The notes under the pieces were generated by a model, which made no database searches, was not told the DNA's origin, and saw only the letters and a program-made list of their open reading frames with translations. A stretch of 64,000 nt of DNA from Veillonella sp. VA142 (lineage in GTDB: Bacteria; Bacillota; Negativicutes; Veillonellales; Veillonellaceae), in assembly GCF_003992135.1 (NCBI RefSeq), contig NZ_RQVN01000003.1, positions 96,050 through 160,049 on the forward strand, given 5' to 3'. The first letter of the stretch is position 1. The number at the start of each line of letters is the position of its first letter. Below are positions 15,401 through 23,576 of this stretch, in pieces. A program made the position numbers and the translations under genes.

Positions 15401-17516
15401 TGGTATCGCTACGAAACAAGATGTTACTAATTTAACAACTAAAATCGGTGAAAAAGCAGACAAATCTTATGTAGATACTGAGCTTGGTAAAAAAGCAAAT
15501 GCAGCAGATGTAGCTACAGAATTAGGTAAAAAGGCAGATCAAAGTGCATTAACAGCGTTAGAGGGTAAAGTAAATGCTAAAGCGGATGCATCTGCTCTTG
15601 CTACAATGGGCGAGAACAAATTAGATAAAGCCGCTGAGTTACATGTGAAAACTGGTAATCCATATACAGTTGATGCTAATGGCAATGTGACGTTAAAACA
15701 AGAAAATGGTGAAGGTACAGAAGCAGCTGGTAAAGATATTGTTATTGAAGGTATAGCATCCAAAGCAAACTTAGATACATTAAAAGGTCGTGTAGATACT
15801 GCTGATGGTAAGATTGATACATTAACAGAAAAAGTAGCAGGCCATGAAGAAAAGTTAGGAAAACTTGATGAAAAGTTAACTAATGTAAAAGCTCTCGCAG
15901 ATGAAAATAAAGGCAAAGTTGATGGTTTAACAACTCGAGTTGACGGTATCGATGGTACATTAGCTGATCATACTGCAAAACTTGAAGAGGCTAAAAATGG
16001 AATTGATGGCATCAATCAAAACCTTACTAATAACTATGCAACTAATGACGCTGTAAATAAAAAATTAGATAATCTAAAAACTGAGTTAGGTACTAACACA
16101 GTACTCCACTTTGCTGGCGATAAAACTATCGATGAAAACGGTACACCAGATAATCCTGCAGATGATGACAATAGTGCGACTAAATTGGCCTTGAACCTAA
16201 AAGACCAAACGTTAAAAGTAAAAGGTACTACTGGTGAAATCGAAACCACAGCAAAAGGTGATACAATCACTCTAGCTTTATCTAAAGCTGTTAAAGATGA
16301 TTTAGCTAAAGTGGCTCAACTTGGTGATACATCTGCCGATGGTCGTGATGGTGCTAATGGTACTGCAAAAGATACAGGGTTAACGGCTAAGGACGGCTTG
16401 AATGGTAAGACTTTAACGGAAAAAGTAAATGCTATCCGTAATGGCGAGGCGGGTTCTGTTGTTTACACCGATGATCAAGGAAATCGTTTGACAAAAGCAA
16501 ACGATGGTAAGTATTACTTGGCAGATGATGTTGGCGAAGATGGTAATAAAAAAGGGTCAGCTCAACCTGTAGAAACAGATAAATTACAAGTCAATGCAGT
16601 GAATCCACTAGATCCAACAAAAGGTGTAAAAATGTCCAACCTTGTGGATGGGAAGATTGCAGCTAATTCTAAAGATGCCGTGACTGGTAACCAAGTGTAT
16701 AATACAACAAACTCCATTGCTACAGCCCTAGGTGGTGGTGCTAGTGTAAATACTGATGGAACACTTAGTGAGCCAACATATAATTTGAAAGATAAAAATG
16801 GTAATGCGGTTACCAAACATAATGTAGGAGATGCGTTAGCAACCATTAATGATCGTTTCGATTCTATTAGCTCTGCTACCAATGTAGAAGTAGATAAGTT
16901 GAAAGATATGGAAAATCTTACTGATACAGGCAAAAAAAATATTAAGAGCTTGGTAGGTGAGGCAATCAATATCAAAGGTGATGGTAAGATTATTGCTACA
17001 GCTCATACTGATGAAAGTGGTAATAAAATATTCTCTTTACAATTAAGTCGTGATATGGCAACGGCAGATCAAGTTAACGAAGTACGTCAAAAAGCGGAAC
17101 AAAACTCTAAACGTATCAGCGAAGTAGGAGCACACTCTGCAGCGTTAGCAGCATTAAATCCATTAAGCTACGATCCATTGAGAAAATCTCAAATCATGGC
17201 AGGTGTTGGTACATATGCAGGTAACCAAGCATTAGCATTAGGTCTTGCACACTATGCAAATGAAAACTTCATGGTAACAGCTGGACTTACAATGGGAGCT
17301 GGTAAAAGCATGGCTAATCTAGGTGCTACATACCGTTTCGGCACAGGTGAAGATGATGCTATTCCAGAACGTTACAAAGGAGGTCCAATCTCCTCCGTAT
17401 ATGTAATGCAAGATGAGATTACAGCGTTGAAAGCAGAAAACGCTAGAAAAGATGCAGAAAATGCAGAAATGAAGGCACAAATTAAAATGCTTATGGAACG
17501 CATGGGTTTAGCATAA
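12483..17516 (+). CDS. Trimeric autotransporter adhesin (YadA type) with extended signal peptide
   Basis: Complete surface adhesin of 1677 residues. The ATG at 12483 is chosen because AGGAGG lies ten bases upstream and translation then begins MNKLFKVIWSKSKQCY, an extended signal peptide region (ESPR) typical of type V autotransporters; an in-frame ATG at 12450 lacks this context. A hydrophobic signal segment covers residues about 32-50. The head with AIG/AVG repeats runs to about residue 480. The stalk alternates coiled coil with four copies of a short beta-like module beginning ELHV. The YadA anchor is near residues 1540-1640, followed by a coiled-coil tail almost identical to that of the upstream adhesin. 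The two genes are probably paralogues that share anchor, tail and stalk modules but differ in head and most of the stalk. Confidence 0.95.
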   Translation: MNKLFKVIWSKSKQCYIVVSEVAKNTTGKKKIIVASVLAALTVSAQVATVEAAIQEGTTSGGASVALANSATASGSGAVAVGNNASASTTNALAVGTSTQSTGDGSVAVGSGSKATGTSAVAVGAGAYAKEHGAVALGNNVNVETNKAVGVGFAVTVRQAGATNIGYYSTVNTNQALSVGARNDVDGAAQYGTAVGYFVKVTGKNAVAIGSSNDNRGNSDSGRTLASADSAVAIGTSAHAEAAHSVGMGTYARASAENAISFGTSSAASGVQSIAIGGAMKGAEAPSASGTQSIAIGAKTSANSDSSIAMGSTATASGVATTAIGSEVLAKQHGSTAIGNQVKVEGNKSVGLGFQVSSKQDGTTAIGYITNVLGNQSVGIGSNMTVGENAGGAVAIGYMSSVTGQSGIGIGSNGTSASADSTIALGNTSKASGTSAIAIGKNSNAALAHSVALGEGSTTAEADGNATNGYLTNDAVNNTGNGVISVGNGGSILRRITSVASGTNDNDAINVKQLKALRNASISTVSVVNGATTTDLVPSTAVGDTDANKVKLVAGKNITLTAAGNSVTIAAKSEVNSITSGNTDAISVSTGTDGKVSVTPNLASNVNTAGDANKLVTAGKVKEALADKVSNDTLTTELAKKANAADVTNLTTNKLDKTAELHVKKGTYSVATDGSVTLDKADGTGATKSDEAVKITGLASKAKLDELKTTVDAKADKSYVDTELGKKVSTTDMNTALADKVSTAKLTEELNKKANASDITNLTSDKVSKADELHVKKGTFAVNTEGKVTLKKVNGAGAEANGEDVVIEGLASKSEITAINTELAKKVSNDTFTAEKNRVNGELANKLDTATFETAKATLATHDDINALKEVIANKLDKDTANAFVEGMKNKVSTDVLNKKLEDADKANADKLKAAKDELNTAITNATADKVSKADELHVVADSYEVDQVAGTVTLRQENGLNEPKADKNFTITGIATKQDVTNLTTKIGEKADKSYVDTELGKKANAADVATELGKKADQSALTALEGKVNAKADASALATMGENKLDKAAELHVKTGNPYTVDANGNVTLKQENGEGTEAAGKDIVIEGIASKANLDTLKGRVDTADGKIDTLTEKVAGHEEKLGKLDEKLTNVKALADENKGKVDGLTTRVDGIDGTLADHTAKLEEAKNGIDGINQNLTNNYATNDAVNKKLDNLKTELGTNTVLHFAGDKTIDENGTPDNPADDDNSATKLALNLKDQTLKVKGTTGEIETTAKGDTITLALSKAVKDDLAKVAQLGDTSADGRDGANGTAKDTGLTAKDGLNGKTLTEKVNAIRNGEAGSVVYTDDQGNRLTKANDGKYYLADDVGEDGNKKGSAQPVETDKLQVNAVNPLDPTKGVKMSNLVDGKIAANSKDAVTGNQVYNTTNSIATALGGGASVNTDGTLSEPTYNLKDKNGNAVTKHNVGDALATINDRFDSISSATNVEVDKLKDMENLTDTGKKNIKSLVGEAINIKGDGKIIATAHTDESGNKIFSLQLSRDMATADQVNEVRQKAEQNSKRISEVGAHSAALAALNPLSYDPLRKSQIMAGVGTYAGNQALALGLAHYANENFMVTAGLTMGAGKSMANLGATYRFGTGEDDAIPERYKGGPISSVYVMQDEITALKAENARKDAENAEMKAQIKMLMERMGLA

Positions 17517-17549
17517 AACTAAATAATAGTAGATAACACTAAATTATGC

Positions 17550-17607
17550 ATAGCAAAAAGTGGGTACCAACGTCGAAAGACGTGGTACCCACTTTGTTTT
17601 GCTATTT
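17550..17607 (+). terminator. Long symmetrical terminator after second adhesin
   Basis: AGTGGGTACCA / TGGTACCCACT with inner CGTC gaaa GACG, flanked by ATAGCAAAA and TTTTGCTAT. The symmetry means it can also stop transcription from the minus-strand antitoxin gene. Confidence 0.85.
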
Positions 17608-17628
17608 TATGTAATTTAACTTGAATAA

Positions 17629-17850
17629 CTACTTAATATTCCATTCCTTAATAGCCTCTTCAAATGGTAGGAACTTCATGGAATCTTTTTCTTGTAAATA
17701 TTCGTTGACGATCGATACATCGTATTCATCTTCTATCTCTTCTAATAGTATTGTTTTTATATATTGGGAGATAGTCAATCTTTTACTTTTAACATGCTGA
17801 CTAACTAGGTTGTATTCACTTTCAGAGAAATATACCGATATAGTAGGCAT
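17629..17850 (-). CDS. RelB/DinJ-like antitoxin, no toxin partner seen
   Basis: A 73-residue protein beginning MPTISVYFSESEYNLVSQH. The N-terminal half has the pattern of ribbon-helix-helix DNA-binding antitoxins (a beta strand, then residues like SESEY and LTISQYIKTILLEEIEDEYD), and the C-terminal part ends FEEAIKEWNIK, as in small RelB-like proteins. The start is set by AAAGGAG nine bases upstream; the open frame extends further upstream but without a ribosome site or recognisable sequence. A RelE-like toxin would be expected next to it, but downstream lies a terminator and upstream no coding frame is evident. It may be an orphan or a stand-alone regulator. Confidence 0.7.
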   Translation of the reverse strand: MPTISVYFSESEYNLVSQHVKSKRLTISQYIKTILLEEIEDEYDVSIVNEYLQEKDSMKFLPFEEAIKEWNIK

Positions 17851-17875
17851 AGAAATCACTCCTTTTCTTGTGGTT

Positions 17876-17903
17876 ATTGTAGAACAGTTCGGGACATTGT
17901 CAA
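17876..17903 (-). promoter_or_regulatory. Promoter of the antitoxin-like gene, with small palindrome
   Basis: On the minus strand, TTGACA (17898-17903) and TACAAT (17876-17881) are separated by 16 bases. The spacer contains GAAC-T-GTTC, a small palindrome that could be the autoregulatory operator expected for this type of protein. Confidence 0.6.
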
Positions 17904-18253
17904 GACTATAAAATTCAAACGTATTGTATTTGTATAGGTAGATGCCTATAATAGTTTGTAGATGGAATGTATACGTTGATACTTTCACAGAGAGATAAGG
18001 GGCAAAACTATGGTAGATGCAATGAGCTATTATATCATCATTGATTTTGATATAAATGTAGTAGGTAAAATTCATACATGTTTATCTTTAAGAGCGAAAT
18101 ACCACGGGTTATTGTAAAACACTTGTAAGATGATTAGTGTAAACCCTTTATGGGAAAGTTAATGTAAAATGTCTGCAGGGAAAATAAAATAGAAAAAATT
18201 CCTCAGAAGTGCTAGAATGTAATCAAATGATATTCTGTATTAAATATAGCTTA
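17904..18253. other. Intergenic stretch between divergent genes
   Basis: AT-rich sequence between the minus-strand antitoxin promoter and the plus-strand thioesterase gene. No coding frame with a ribosome site, no RNA family and no strong promoter for the thioesterase gene was found; a TAGAAT near 18214 is the best -10 candidate. Confidence 0.5.
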
Positions 18254-18266
18254 GAAAGGAGTTTCT

Positions 18267-18650
18267 ATGGCAATCGAGATTGGACAAGTGGGTATGGCTA
18301 CGGTGGTAGTGGATGCTAATAATACGGCGGAATATATGGGTAGTGGTACGTTACCTGTGTTTGCCACACCTGCGATGGTGGCATTGATGGAGAAAGCAGC
18401 CTATACTGGGATTCAAGGTGATTTAGGTGATGGCGAAGGATCCGTGGGGATTCGCATGGAAACTAGTCATGAAGCAGCCAGTCCATTAGGTGCCACCATA
18501 ACAGCGACGGCAACGGTGGTAGCTGTTGACGGTAGAAAAATAACCTTTGAGGTGGTAGCTAAAGAAGGTGAAAAAGTTATCGGCCGTGGCACACATGAGC
18601 GGTTTATTATTAATAACGAAAAGTTTATGTCCAAAATCGTCACGGGTTAA
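18267..18650 (+). CDS. Hotdog-fold thioesterase, FlK-like
   Basis: A 127-residue protein resembling the fluoroacetyl-CoA thioesterase (FlK) group of hotdog enzymes, which hydrolyse small acyl-CoA esters. The expected elements are in order: FATPAMVALMEKAA (residues 31-44) with a threonine and glutamate in the positions of the FlK catalytic pair, then TSHEAASPLGATIT (about 68-81) with the catalytic-type histidine, then a beta-rich C-terminal half. GAAAGGAG at 18254-18261 fixes the ATG. It stands alone between two terminators. Homologues are widespread in anaerobes that do not meet fluoroacetate, so the true substrate is probably another acyl-CoA. Confidence 0.8.
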   Translation: MAIEIGQVGMATVVVDANNTAEYMGSGTLPVFATPAMVALMEKAAYTGIQGDLGDGEGSVGIRMETSHEAASPLGATITATATVVAVDGRKITFEVVAKEGEKVIGRGTHERFIINNEKFMSKIVTG

Positions 18651-18692
18651 GTTATGTAGCCTGTGGCGTTTGTAACTCAATTATACAAAGAG

Positions 18693-18762
18693 AAGAGCAG
18701 AGCATATTCCTTCGCAAACGGTATTTCATAATGTTTGCTCAGGAACACGCTCTGCTCTTTTT
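18693..18762 (+). terminator. Extended hairpin terminator after thioesterase
   Basis: A long broken stem: GAGCAGAGC with GCTCTGCTC, then TTCCT with AGGAA, then GCAAAC with GTTTGC, ending in five T. The arms are unusually long for a terminator. Confidence 0.7.
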
Positions 18763-18840
18763 GTATTAGTATGATGTTGGTAGTAAAAAATGCCACAAGG
18801 CTACTACACATAACGGGCGTTCCTTAGTTAAGCATGTATG

Positions 18841-18888
18841 AAAAAGCCTAACGAATGAGGTCTAGCCACCTCAATACGTTAGGCTATT
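18841..18888 (-). terminator. Terminator of the pyridoxal kinase / ECF operon
   Basis: Stem AAGCCTAACG / CGTTAGGCT with inner TGAGG / CCTCA. Read on the minus strand it ends TAGGCTTTTT, as expected for the leftward operon whose last gene ends at 18985. Confidence 0.75.
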
Positions 18889-18984
18889 TCAATTTTAGTA
18901 CCTTGAGATGAGCCTAACGCCTCGACACGTTATTAGCTCTCTTTTATTATGTCTAGTATACCATACTTTCAACGGTATGCTAAA

Positions 18985-19494
18985 TTATTTATGAGGGATG
19001 CGGCGCAAGATCGGGATTAATAGCAAGGCTACTAAGATGCCGATGCCGCTTGTTAGGAAGGAAGCTGGTAGTCTTGTGACGGCAGCGATATAGCTATCTA
19101 GCACGACCCACCAAGCTACGAAGTAACCGGCTGCTGTCCATATGGCACCTACAATCATGGCGAAGAGTAAGCGTAAGGTAGATACGGAACGAAGCGGCAC
19201 GGATGGTCTCCAGCCGACTGTTAGTAAGCCCACGATTACGCCTGCTAATCCTTTGATTACGATGGAGAATACTGTGTATTGGGAGTGCCCCATGATGAGG
19301 TCAAAGATACCAGAGCTGATGGCACCAGCTAGGCCTGCATAGAATCCGCCAAATACGGAGGCAATGGAGAATAGAGCGGCAGATCCAAGGTGCACCATAG
19401 CGCCTGTTGGTAGAGGTACCTTAATGGTTGTAAATACGATACATAGAGCGGATAACAATCCGATGTAAATGATATCTTTAATGTTAGTGTTCAT
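18985..19494 (-). CDS. ECF transporter substrate-binding (S) subunit, probably for a B6 vitamer
   Basis: A 169-residue, very hydrophobic protein with about five to six membrane segments, of the size and style of ECF S components, which bind a vitamin and dock on a shared energising module. The N-terminal segment (LSALCIVFTTIKVPLP) and the central GGFYAGLAGAISSGIFDLIMG are typical. It lies nine bases after the pyridoxal kinase gene in the same operon, and this pairing suggests pyridoxine or pyridoxal uptake; that specificity is inference from context. AAGGAG sits seven bases before the ATG. The energising ATPase and T subunits are not in the window. Confidence 0.8.
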   Translation of the reverse strand: MNTNIKDIIYIGLLSALCIVFTTIKVPLPTGAMVHLGSAALFSIASVFGGFYAGLAGAISSGIFDLIMGHSQYTVFSIVIKGLAGVIVGLLTVGWRPSVPLRSVSTLRLLFAMIVGAIWTAAGYFVAWWVVLDSYIAAVTRLPASFLTSGIGILVALLLIPILRRIPHK

Positions 19495-19503
19495 AGGATC
19501 TCC

Positions 19504-20346
19504 TTATTGTGGATTTGGAATAGAAATTAAACGATCTAATAGCAGTTCAAGGGCTAAGCCGTCACGGAGGGAACCAATTTCCTCGTGGGTGAACTTCACC
19601 GCTTCTGTAGTAAACTCACCAGCAATGCGAGATGCTTCTTCCGGTGTGTAGCCGCGTAATACAAGGGCTGTTAAGATAGCTGTGAAAGTATCCCCTGTCC
19701 CATGTGCCTTTACTTGTACTAATGGATTGGATATCCACGTGATGGTGTCCGTGCTACCACGATAGACAGCGATAAGGGCAGAGTCCTCGGAAGGTAAGCT
19801 AGAAAGAATCACATACTCTGGTCCTTGGGCGTGTAAACGGCGACACATGTCATAGATGACTTCTTCCGACTGTGGTGTAGGGTCATAGGGTATATCTAGT
19901 AGGAAACAGGCCTCTGTGTAGTTTGGCTTGATGATGAAAGCTTTGGTGATGAGTTTACGCATTTCTTTTACCATTTCATCGTTGTAGATGGAATAGAGTT
20001 TACCATCATCTGCCATAGCAGGATCTACCACGACGAGTTTATCTTTACCGAATCGTTCGATCGCATCTTCTACGAGACGAATTTGTTCTGGCGATGCCAA
20101 GAAACCACTTTGAATGGCATCGAAGGTGATGTCGTTTCGATTCCAACAGTTATAGAAACTTTCAAGATGGTCAGTGATGTCCACCAATTCAAAGTTAGGA
20201 TATTCTAAATGATTGCAAAGTACTGCTGTTGGTAATGGAATTGGTTGGCAACGCAAGGCACTCACCAAAGGGATGAATACTGTTAACGAGCAACGGCCGA
20301 CGGAACTCATATCTTGTATGGATAGTATAGTAGGTACATGATTCAT
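19504..20346 (-). CDS. pdxY: Pyridoxal/pyridoxine kinase (PfkB-superfamily, PdxK/PdxY type)
   Basis: A 280-residue kinase that phosphorylates B6 vitamers with ATP. The protein starts MNHVPTILSIQDMSSVGRCS, matching the substrate-binding strand and SSVGR of this family. VVDPAMADDGKLY (about 120-132) and the C-terminal HGTGDTFTA (about 217-225), with the catalytic aspartate, are characteristic. The start at 20346 is preferred because AAGGAGTG lies just upstream; an in-frame ATG 36 bases earlier has none. The gene is first in an operon with the ECF S component. Which B6 vitamer is preferred cannot be read from sequence. Confidence 0.9.
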   Translation of the reverse strand: MNHVPTILSIQDMSSVGRCSLTVFIPLVSALRCQPIPLPTAVLCNHLEYPNFELVDITDHLESFYNCWNRNDITFDAIQSGFLASPEQIRLVEDAIERFGKDKLVVVDPAMADDGKLYSIYNDEMVKEMRKLITKAFIIKPNYTEACFLLDIPYDPTPQSEEVIYDMCRRLHAQGPEYVILSSLPSEDSALIAVYRGSTDTITWISNPLVQVKAHGTGDTFTAILTALVLRGYTPEEASRIAGEFTTEAVKFTHEEIGSLRDGLALELLLDRLISIPNPQ

Positions 20347-20571
20347 AGGGCTCACTCCTTGTTGGGTAATATATGCTTTCATCTTGTCATATCTATGGAA
20401 TAATAGGGTTTGTCATAGGGAAGACAAGATTCGTATATACCATTGTAAACGACTAAGATATTTTAAGAATGCTATTAGTATACACTTTCATAGTGTCATA
20501 CGTAAATGCACAGAAATTATAAAAATAATAGGACAGATATGTAACAACTAGAAATTATTGCCATGTTAACG

Positions 20572-20577
20572 TATAAT
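20572..20577 (+). promoter_or_regulatory. -10 element upstream of the ABC-F gene
   Basis: TATAAT at 20572-20577, 34 bases before the start codon. No good -35 box at the right distance, so the promoter is only partly supported. Confidence 0.4.
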
Positions 20578-20611
20578 AAAGAGATATATAAGAATAGTTT
20601 GGAGAATGAAT

Positions 20612-22168
20612 ATGAGTGTGTTAACTGTAACTAATGTAACCCATGGGTTTGGGGTACGACAAATATTAGATGATGCCTCCTTCCGGTTGCTGAAAGGCGA
20701 ACACGTGGGCCTAATCGGCGCCAATGGAGAAGGGAAGTCAACCTTTTTAAATATCATTACTGGTCATTTGATGCCCGATGAAGGCAAGGTGGAATGGTCC
20801 AACCAAGTAACGGTAGGCTATTTAGATCAGCATAGCGTCCTAGAGAAAGGAATGACTATTCGCGATGTATTGCGAGGTGCCTTTGATTCTCTCTATGGTA
20901 TTGAACAACAATTACAAGACGCGTATCTAGAGATGGGCGATTGTTCTGAGGACAGAATGAATGAGCTCATGGAGCTTACCGGCGAATGGCAAGAGATGTT
21001 GGAGCAACGTGGTTTCTATGAAATCGATGCGACTATTGAACGGACGGCGCAAGGTTTAGGCTTGATGGATATCGGCCTTGACCGGGATGTGATGGATTTG
21101 AGCGGTGGTCAACGGACGAAGGTGTTGCTCACAAAATTGTTGTTGGAGCAACCGACAATTTTACTCTTGGACGAACCGACGAACTATTTAGACGTAGACC
21201 ATATTAAATGGCTACAGAATTATTTGCAAAATTATGAAAATGCCTTTATCTTAATCTCTCATGATGTGGAGTTTTTAAATTCCGTGGTGAATGTTATTTA
21301 CCATATTGAGCAAGCGCAACTTACACGATATACTGGCGATTACTACCAATTCTTGGCGGCTTACGAAGTGAAAAAGCAACAAGCCTTACGTGCTTACGAG
21401 CGGCAACAACAAGAAGTGGCAGATATGAAAGATTTCATTCAGCGTAACAAAGCTCGCGTAGCCACTCGTGGTATGGCGAACTCCAGAGCGAAGCGCTTAG
21501 AAAAAATAGAAATCTTAGAAAAACCACAAGAAAAATTAAAACCATCTTTTGGCTTTAAAGAGGGACGTACGCCGAGTCGTTTTATTATCGATGCAAAAGA
21601 TTTGGTACTCGGCTATGATGAACCTTTAACTAGACCAGTGGAGGTAGTGATTGAACGAGGTAAGAAAATTGCCATCCAAGGTGTGAATGGCTTAGGGAAA
21701 ACGACCTTATTAAAAACCTTATTGGGTATGATTCCTGCTCTATCTGGAAAGATAGAGAAAGGGGAGTTTTTACAAATTGGTTACTTTGCTCAAGAAGATA
21801 GCCGAGATAACTCTAAAACGGCCTTAGATTATATTTGGGATGCCTACCCGTCTTTAACGAACTCAGAAGTTCGTGCAGCTCTTGCTCGTTGTGGTTTGAC
21901 CAATGAGCATATTACGAGTCAAATGCGCGTCTTGTCTGGTGGGGAAAATGCCAAAGTTCGTCTTTGTAAATTGATGCAAGAGTCCTATAATGTACTTGTA
22001 TTGGACGAACCTACGAACCATTTAGATGTGGATGCGAAGGCTGAATTGGCACGGGCATTGCAGGCTTTCAAAGGGACCATTGTCCTAGTTTGCCATGAAC
22101 CGGAATTTTATGAATCTTGGGTGACTGATATTTGGACTATTGAAGATTGGACGACAAAGATTATTTAG
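20612..22168 (+). CDS. ABC-F family ATPase (YbiT/YkpA type)
   Basis: A 518-residue soluble protein with two ATP-binding cassettes and no membrane segments, as in ABC-F proteins that act on the ribosome. Walker A motifs are GANGEGKST (36-44) and GVNGLGKTT (357-365); signatures LSGGQ (163-167) and LSGGE (441-445); Walker B LLLDEPTN and LVLDEPTN near 184-191 and 462-469. The linker at about 255-310 is charged and helical. The length fits YbiT/YkpA-like members and lacks the features of the longer antibiotic-resistance types. The ATG at 20612 is preferred over that at 20606 because GGAG is seven bases upstream. Only nine bases separate it from folE, so it may be cotranscribed with the folate genes. 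Confidence 0.88.
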   Translation: MSVLTVTNVTHGFGVRQILDDASFRLLKGEHVGLIGANGEGKSTFLNIITGHLMPDEGKVEWSNQVTVGYLDQHSVLEKGMTIRDVLRGAFDSLYGIEQQLQDAYLEMGDCSEDRMNELMELTGEWQEMLEQRGFYEIDATIERTAQGLGLMDIGLDRDVMDLSGGQRTKVLLTKLLLEQPTILLLDEPTNYLDVDHIKWLQNYLQNYENAFILISHDVEFLNSVVNVIYHIEQAQLTRYTGDYYQFLAAYEVKKQQALRAYERQQQEVADMKDFIQRNKARVATRGMANSRAKRLEKIEILEKPQEKLKPSFGFKEGRTPSRFIIDAKDLVLGYDEPLTRPVEVVIERGKKIAIQGVNGLGKTTLLKTLLGMIPALSGKIEKGEFLQIGYFAQEDSRDNSKTALDYIWDAYPSLTNSEVRAALARCGLTNEHITSQMRVLSGGENAKVRLCKLMQESYNVLVLDEPTNHLDVDAKAELARALQAFKGTIVLVCHEPEFYESWVTDIWTIEDWTTKII

Positions 22169-22177
22169 GAGATGATT

Positions 22178-22744
22178 ATGAAAGAACAAACTCTAGACGG
22201 TGTGCACCAATTATTAGAGGGCTTGGGCATCGATCTTGAAGCGCAGGGAATGACAGATACGCCGAAGCGTGTGGCCACGTTATTTGAAAGCTTGTTTTCT
22301 GGACGTGACAGCACGGGTAAAGAGGCGCTCGGCGATGTATACCCGACGGAACATACGGGTCTAGTATCGGTGAACCATATTCCGTTCTATTCCATATGCG
22401 AACATCATTTGATGCCCTTCTATGGAAAGGTACACATTGTGTATCAACCACGGGATGGCAAAGTATTTGGTTTAGGTCGTTTGAAAGCATTGGTAGATGT
22501 CTTTGCGAAACGACCGCAATTACAAGAACGATTCACCCATGATATTGCTACATCTTTAGTGGAAGATGGCGATGTGTTGGGCGCTATGGTGATGGTAGAA
22601 GCCACTCATTTATGTATGCTCATGAAAGGCGAAGTAGCACAAGAAACGGTGGCGAAAACCATAGTAGCCACAGGTATATTAGAGCCTATGGGGGTATTAC
22701 GAGAGGAAGCGTTGGTGTTATTAGGAGGTAACGATCATGTTTAA
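22178..22744 (+). CDS. folE: GTP cyclohydrolase I
   Basis: First enzyme of folate synthesis, converting GTP to dihydroneopterin triphosphate. The 188-residue protein contains the zinc ligands in CEHHLMPFYGKVHIVY (Cys74, His77) and HLCMLMKG (Cys146), plus the RLKALVDVFAKRPQLQERFT helix. TAGGAG, formed by the end of the ABC-F gene, sits six bases before the ATG at 22178; an in-frame ATG at 22172 is too close to that site. The end overlaps folP by eight bases, so the two are translationally coupled. Confidence 0.95.
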   Translation: MKEQTLDGVHQLLEGLGIDLEAQGMTDTPKRVATLFESLFSGRDSTGKEALGDVYPTEHTGLVSVNHIPFYSICEHHLMPFYGKVHIVYQPRDGKVFGLGRLKALVDVFAKRPQLQERFTHDIATSLVEDGDVLGAMVMVEATHLCMLMKGEVAQETVAKTIVATGILEPMGVLREEALVLLGGNDHV

Positions 22745-23576
22745 GTACCGCAAGTACAATTGGCAAGATGGTAAACAATTAGAGCTAAAAGATCGCACAT
22801 TGATTATGGGTATTTTGAATGGTACTCCTGATTCTTTTTCCGATGGTGGTCGTTATAATACTTCTGAAACAGCCATAGCACATGCAAAAGAAATGATACA
22901 GCAAGGGGCAGATATCCTCGACGTAGGGGTAGAATCTACACGTCCAGGGCATACACAAATTTCTGTAGCAGAAGAAATTCAGCGCATGCAAGATATTTTA
23001 TTGCCTGTCTTAGAGGTAGCAACAGTACCTGTTTCTGTAGATACGTATCGTGCAGAAACAGCTGATTTTGCCTTGTCTCATGGGGCTCATATCTTAAACG
23101 ATATTTGGGGCTTAAAATATGATAAAGATATGGCGGCAGTAGCGGCAAAATATGATGTGCCAGTGATTATTATGCACAATCAAAACACCACAGAATATGA
23201 TGATATTATCGACGATATGAAAGCATTCTTTTTCTCATCTGTGGACTTAGCCTTGAAAGAAGGTGTAAAACCGCAAAATATATGGCTTGACCCAGGCATT
23301 GGCATTAGCTTTGGCAAAGATTATGCCCAAAATGTAGAAGTGATCCAACGGTTGGGTGAGATTACTGTCTATGAATATCCTGTGTTATTAGCGCCTAGTC
23401 GTAAGGGTTTTATCGGTACGATTTTAAATGACCTGCCAGCAGAAGAGCGGGATGAAGGAACGGTAGCGACTTGTATTACGGGCATGATTCAAGGTGTTGA
23501 CATGGTGCGTGTACACAATGTAGAAATGCATAAACGAGCTATCACGGTGGCAGATGTGCTATTACGAGGTGAGTAA
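22737..23576 (+). CDS. folP: Dihydropteroate synthase
   Basis: Joins 4-aminobenzoate to the pterin pyrophosphate; target of sulfonamides. The 279-residue TIM-barrel protein shows GILNGTPDSFSDGG (25-38), where most homologues have valine instead of the second glycine, then STRPG (67-71), LNDIWG, WLDPGIGISFGKD, APSRKGFIG and RVHNV at the end, where RVHDV is usual. GGAGG lies at 22722-22726 inside folE, ten bases upstream. The stop codon overlaps the folB start in TAATG. Confidence 0.95.
   Translation: MFKYRKYNWQDGKQLELKDRTLIMGILNGTPDSFSDGGRYNTSETAIAHAKEMIQQGADILDVGVESTRPGHTQISVAEEIQRMQDILLPVLEVATVPVSVDTYRAETADFALSHGAHILNDIWGLKYDKDMAAVAAKYDVPVIIMHNQNTTEYDDIIDDMKAFFFSSVDLALKEGVKPQNIWLDPGIGISFGKDYAQNVEVIQRLGEITVYEYPVLLAPSRKGFIGTILNDLPAEERDEGTVATCITGMIQGVDMVRVHNVEMHKRAITVADVLLRGE

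Noticed and set aside
17851..18075. Longer start for the RelB-like protein, giving 148 residues
   Set aside because: The added 75 residues have no domain likeness and precede the good ribosome site AAAGGAG and promoter TTGACA/TACAAT; the 73-residue form is typical of the family.
18841..18888. Riboswitch or regulatory RNA in the hairpins between the thioesterase and ECF genes
   Set aside because: The hairpin lies after the end of the leftward operon and has a T run on that strand, which a terminator explains.
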